From positions 1-64,000 of the forward strand of contig JBDSHZ010000092.1 in assembly GCA_039918235.1 (NCBI GenBank): DNA of 64,000 nucleotides, in the 5' to 3' direction. The DNA is from Pseudopedobacter sp039918235. Its GTDB lineage: Bacteria > Bacteroidota > Bacteroidia > Sphingobacteriales > Sphingobacteriaceae. Shown here piece by piece: positions 60,868 to 64,000 of the stretch. The translations under genes and the position numbers were made by a program. The first letter of the stretch is position 1. Each line of letters opens with the position of its first letter. The notes below the pieces were generated by a model. The model was not told where the DNA came from. It saw only the letters and a list, made by a program, of their open reading frames with translations, and did no database searches.

Positions 60868-62496
60868 ATGTCTGAGTCGAGGAATAATTCCGTAAAATAC
60901 TTTGTAACTACGCTAATCGCCCTATTGTTTGGGGCAATTTTAGGTGCTACCTATCAGCAACACCTAGCGGATGGAAGTGGTGATGGTTTTCCATCTTTTT
61001 CTTTGCAGGGAAATGAAAAGTTAGACCGGATTTTAAAAGTGGTAAAGAATAATTACGTAGACTCTGTAAACACAGATTCTTTGCAGGACTTAGCCATAGA
61101 CGATATTTTAAGTAATTTAGATCCTCACTCTGTTTACCTTCCGCCGGTGCAGGCTAAAAATTTGAATGAAAGTTTAGAGGGTAATTTTGATGGAATTGGC
61201 ATTGAATATTTTATTCTTAACGATACTTTATTTGTGACCCATGTAAGGGAAGAAGGCCCTTCTTTTAAAGCGGGTTTATTAAAAGGCGATAAGATTGTTT
61301 CAGTAAACGGACAACTTTTAGGAAGTAAAGACTTGCTTACAGATAATATTGTAAATAAATTAAGAGGTAAAAGAGGAAGCAAAGTTGAAGTTTCGGTTTT
61401 AAGGAAAGGTTTATTAGCTCCAAAGCAGTTCGAGATTGTTCGAGATAGGATTGTGGTAAGCAGTATTGATGCGGCTTTTATTGTAAATAAGGAAATAGGT
61501 TTTATAAAGATCAGTAAGTTTGGCGCAAACACAGGCGAAGATTTTATTCACGAGCTTTCTATTTTGAAGCAGAAAGGAATGAAAAGCCTGATTTTGGACT
61601 TGCGAGGAAATGGTGGAGGCTATTTAAATGCAGCTACAGAAATTGCTGATCAATTTTTGCCCGACGGAAAGTTAATTGTTTATACACAAGGCTTACACGA
61701 ACCACGTACGGATTATAATGCCACTAGCGACGGAATTTTTGAAAGCGGTAAATTGGTGATTTTGATAGATGAAGGTACAGCTTCTGCAAGCGAGATTGTT
61801 ACCGGAGCAATGCAGGATTTAGACCGGGCTACCATTATTGGACGACGTTCTTTTGGAAAAGGATTGGTACAGGAACAATTTGGTTTTGGCGATGGTTCAG
61901 CAATGAATTTGACCATTGCTAGATATTACACTCCTTCCGGAAGATCTATACAGAAATCTTACAGTAAAGGAGCGGATGCTTACAGAGAAGAGATTAATAA
62001 TAGGTACGAGCGGGGAGAATATACTTCTTTAGATAGCGCTTTAACTGATTCAGCATTTAGTGTAAACCATCAAAAATTTAAAACTAGCAAAGGAAAGGTT
62101 GTTTATGCTGGTGGTGGGATTATGCCAGATATTTTTGTTCCATTAGATACTTCTAAACTGACTCCATTCTACCAGAAGGTACTAAGACAAGGTTTAATTC
62201 CTGATTATGTGTATTCTAAATTGGTTAACAATGTGAATAGCAGTGCCTATAAAAATGCTGATGATTTTGTACAAAGATACCAAGTGAGTGACCTGGAAAT
62301 GAAGAAATTTATTACTTACTGTAAGTTAAAAAAACTGAACGTAAGAGATCAAGATGTTCAGATTTCTAAACCTTTTTTGGTGAACCAAATGAAAGCATTA
62401 CTGGCAAGATATTATTTTAATGAGGAAGGTTTTTATAGGGTTTTTAACCAGAATGATGATTTTGTAAAAAAAGCATTGGAAGCTTTTAAGAATTAG
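60868..62496 (+). CDS. S41-family C-terminal processing protease
   Basis: 542 residues from ATG 60868 (MSESRNNSVKYFVTTLIALL); a GTG three bases earlier is possible. N-terminal membrane anchor/signal (about 9-27), PDZ domain (about 95-190) and the S41 catalytic core with Ser in DEGTASASEIVTG and Lys in FGKGLVQEQFG. Cuts periplasmic proteins near their C-termini. Divergent from murQ across a 165-bp gap with no clear extra feature. Confidence 0.95.
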   Translation: MSESRNNSVKYFVTTLIALLFGAILGATYQQHLADGSGDGFPSFSLQGNEKLDRILKVVKNNYVDSVNTDSLQDLAIDDILSNLDPHSVYLPPVQAKNLNESLEGNFDGIGIEYFILNDTLFVTHVREEGPSFKAGLLKGDKIVSVNGQLLGSKDLLTDNIVNKLRGKRGSKVEVSVLRKGLLAPKQFEIVRDRIVVSSIDAAFIVNKEIGFIKISKFGANTGEDFIHELSILKQKGMKSLILDLRGNGGGYLNAATEIADQFLPDGKLIVYTQGLHEPRTDYNATSDGIFESGKLVILIDEGTASASEIVTGAMQDLDRATIIGRRSFGKGLVQEQFGFGDGSAMNLTIARYYTPSGRSIQKSYSKGADAYREEINNRYERGEYTSLDSALTDSAFSVNHQKFKTSKGKVVYAGGGIMPDIFVPLDTSKLTPFYQKVLRQGLIPDYVYSKLVNNVNSSAYKNADDFVQRYQVSDLEMKKFITYCKLKKLNVRDQDVQISKPFLVNQMKALLARYYFNEEGFYRVFNQNDDFVKKALEAFKN

Positions 62497-62508
62497 GGAT
62501 TTTGTTTT

Positions 62509-63264
62509 TTATTTTCGAGATACGATAACAGAAGCCTCTTCAGTTTTGCTAGACTGTTCAACCATTTCCATAATCTCCATCATTTCTTCCTTTGTTAAAT
62601 TTCTCCATTTCCCAACCGGAAGTTTACCAATGGTTACATTCATAATTCTAGTACGCTTCAATTTGGTCACTTCATAATGAAGGTATTCGCACATTCTCCT
62701 AATTTGACGGTTTAAGCCTTGTGTTAAAATAATTTTGAAGACATAATCACTTTCCTTTTTAATAAAACATTTGGCAGTTACGGTATCTAAAACAGGAACT
62801 CCGTTTCCCATTTTTCTGATAAATTCAGGAGTAATGGGTTTATTTACGGTAACAATGTATTCCTTTTCATGTTGATTTCCTGCCCTCAGTATTTTGTTTA
62901 CAATATTTCCGTCGCTGGTTAAAAAAATCAAACCTTCTGAAGGTTTATCTAACCTTCCTATCGGGAATATCCGTTTAGGGTGGCGAATAAAATCAATGAT
63001 ATTTCCTTTTACATGACTTTCTGTAGTACAGGTAATTCCTCTTGGTTTGTTAAAGGCAATATAAATCGATTCGTCCTGATTTTTAAATTTGATACGCCTG
63101 CCATCTACCCTAACATCATCTTGATGGGTCACCCGGTCGCCTAAAACTCCGGTTTTACCGTTTATAGTCACCCGGCCTTCTTCAATCACCCGGTCTGCTT
63201 CTCTTCTTGAACAAAATCCGGTATCACTGATTGCTTTATTAAGTCGGAGTGTATCTGTTGACAT
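62509..63264 (-). CDS. rluF: 23S rRNA pseudouridine synthase, RluF type
   Basis: 251 residues: S4 domain (LRLNKAISDTGFCSRREADR), then the RsuA/RluB/RluF core with catalytic Asp in IGRLDKPSEGLIFLTSDGNI, plus NKILRAGNQHEKEYIVTVNK and LNRQIRRMCEYLHYEVTKLK, closest to RluF. Modifies a 23S rRNA uridine. Converges with the S41 gene (12-bp gap). Confidence 0.9.
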   Translation of the reverse strand: MSTDTLRLNKAISDTGFCSRREADRVIEEGRVTINGKTGVLGDRVTHQDDVRVDGRRIKFKNQDESIYIAFNKPRGITCTTESHVKGNIIDFIRHPKRIFPIGRLDKPSEGLIFLTSDGNIVNKILRAGNQHEKEYIVTVNKPITPEFIRKMGNGVPVLDTVTAKCFIKKESDYVFKIILTQGLNRQIRRMCEYLHYEVTKLKRTRIMNVTIGKLPVGKWRNLTKEEMMEIMEMVEQSSKTEEASVIVSRK

Positions 63265-63278
63265 GACAGTAACAAATT

Positions 63279-63827
63279 TTAGAACGGACTTTTTAAGTCC
63301 TTAAAAGATGGCAATTGCTGATCTTTTGCAGATACAATTGCTTCGCTTGTTGGGATTTTCCAATCTATTGCTAAGTCTTTATCATCCCACATTGCCCCAA
63401 TTTCCGAATCTTTATGATACAGATTAGTGCATTTATAGCTAAATAATGTTTCATCTTCTAAAGTTACAAAGCCATGTAGAAAGCCTGGAGGAACCCATAC
63501 CATTTTGAAGTTTTCAGCAGTGAGCTCAATACAGAAATGTTGCCCATAGGTTGGCGATTTTTTTCTGATATCAACTGCAACATCTAAAACTTTCCCTTTG
63601 ATCACTCTTACCAATTTACCTTGGGCATGAGGATTTGCCTGAGCATGTAAGCCTCTTAATGTGCCTTTTTGAGAAAAGGATTGGTTATCCTGAACAAATT
63701 CTAGCTTTATGCCTGCTGCTATAAAAGCTTTTTGGTTGTAGCTCTCGAAAAAATACCCTCTTTCATCTCTCCATATTTTTGGTTCGATAATCAATAAATC
63801 TTTGATTGGGCTTTCTAAAATATTCAT
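63279..63827 (-). CDS. rfbC: dTDP-4-dehydrorhamnose 3,5-epimerase
   Basis: 182 residues, cupin-fold enzyme of dTDP-L-rhamnose synthesis for surface polysaccharide. YFFESYNQKAFIAAGIKLEF, the catalytic His in LRGLHAQANPHAQGKLVRVI, and PPGFLHGFVTLEDETLFSYK are intact. The other rml genes are not in the window; the partial gene upstream may belong to the same surface-polysaccharide region. Confidence 0.96.
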   Translation of the reverse strand: MNILESPIKDLLIIEPKIWRDERGYFFESYNQKAFIAAGIKLEFVQDNQSFSQKGTLRGLHAQANPHAQGKLVRVIKGKVLDVAVDIRKKSPTYGQHFCIELTAENFKMVWVPPGFLHGFVTLEDETLFSYKCTNLYHKDSEIGAMWDDKDLAIDWKIPTSEAIVSAKDQQLPSFKDLKSPF

Positions 63828-63845
63828 GATGATTGCTAAAAGATT

Positions 63846-64000
63846 TTAAACAGATTCTAATACACTTCTGAATGCGACAAATTTACCTTCAAATTTTTGT
63901 TTAAAATCTTCCTGAAGTTTTGGAGAATATTTATTGCGATAATCAGCCAAATTTTCTGCTTTGTCTGTAATATATTGTGCGCAGTAGGTTATTCCCTCAT
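63846..64000 (-). CDS. Unrecognised protein, partial (N-terminus beyond window)
   Basis: Fifty C-terminal residues are visible on the minus strand, ending at TAA 63846-63848: EGITYCAQYITDKAENLADY, RNKYSPKLQEDFKQKFEGKF, VAFRSVLESV. The stretch is charged and helical; too little is present to name a family. It is read in the same direction as rfbC, with an 18-bp gap, so co-transcription is likely. Confidence 0.6.
   Translation of the reverse strand, partial: EGITYCAQYITDKAENLADYRNKYSPKLQEDFKQKFEGKFVAFRSVLESV

Noticed and set aside
1..64000. tRNA or rRNA genes
   Set aside because: I looked for tRNA-like cloverleaf ends (GGTTCGA-type loops with CCA) and conserved rRNA blocks and saw none; a tRNA scan would settle this.

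Overview
The window looks like a chromosomal segment of an aerobic Bacteroidota bacterium, most likely a Sphingobacteriaceae/Pedobacter-type organism. The evidence is AT-rich DNA, almost no Shine-Dalgarno sites, TAnnTTTG-type promoter boxes, a SusC/SusD polysaccharide locus, a 14-gene nuo operon with a short NuoG, and dispersed Pedobacter-like palindromes and AT-rich spacer repeats. The genus assignment is inference. I saw no rRNA, tRNA, CRISPR array or complete insertion sequence.

Layout. (1) 1-2609: 3'-truncated 2-oxoglutarate dehydrogenase E1 (sucA), minus strand. (2) 2.7-10.5 kb: a light/pterin neighbourhood with a MerR regulator carrying a degenerate B12-type domain, cryptochrome DASH, a 51-residue DUF2256 protein with a TTG start, a TIGR03643-type protein, and the cluster PTPS-folE-SDR-flavin reductase followed by a TetR regulator and an ABC1/UbiB kinase-like protein. 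(3) 10.7-24.2 kb: a small divergent membrane protein, then nuoA-N, interrupted only by repeat-rich spacers. (4) 24.2-33.0 kb: housekeeping genes (DedA, ppa, CNNM/CorC, rsmE, DUF4159, a lone biotin carrier, dnaG, yraN, glutamine cyclotransferase) and one unrecognised minus-strand gene.

(5) 33.1-50.7 kb: an L-arabinan utilisation locus. The minus-strand araBDA genes and a Nudix-type AraR regulator lie divergent from susC-susD-DUF3823-GH51-GH43-GH51-GH43-galM. Arabinan would be captured and cut outside and in the periplasm, mutarotated, and then converted by AraA/B/D to xylulose-5-phosphate. A 13-bp motif TGTTAnTyTGAC(A) recurs between araR and susC and just upstream of araB, and is the likely AraR operator. 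No inner-membrane arabinose transporter is present in the window. (6) 50.7-53.8 kb: a small accessory patch with a BRO/DinD-like gene that has lost its normal start and carries a palindromic repeat inside its frame, an ABC exporter, and a palindrome cluster. (7) 53.8-64 kb: pgi, a catalytic/non-catalytic pair of M16 peptidases, aat, an unknown gene, murQ, an S41 protease, rluF, rfbC and a truncated unknown gene.

The points most worth follow-up are the light/pterin neighbourhood (B12-type regulator without its two cobalamin-ligand histidines, SDR without its catalytic tyrosine, PTPS with the CX5HGH signature), the AraR operator set, the extra cysteine pairs in the short NuoG, repeat palindromes and spacers that have entered coding frames, and a 13-codon micro-ORF followed by a strong terminator at 59.2 kb.
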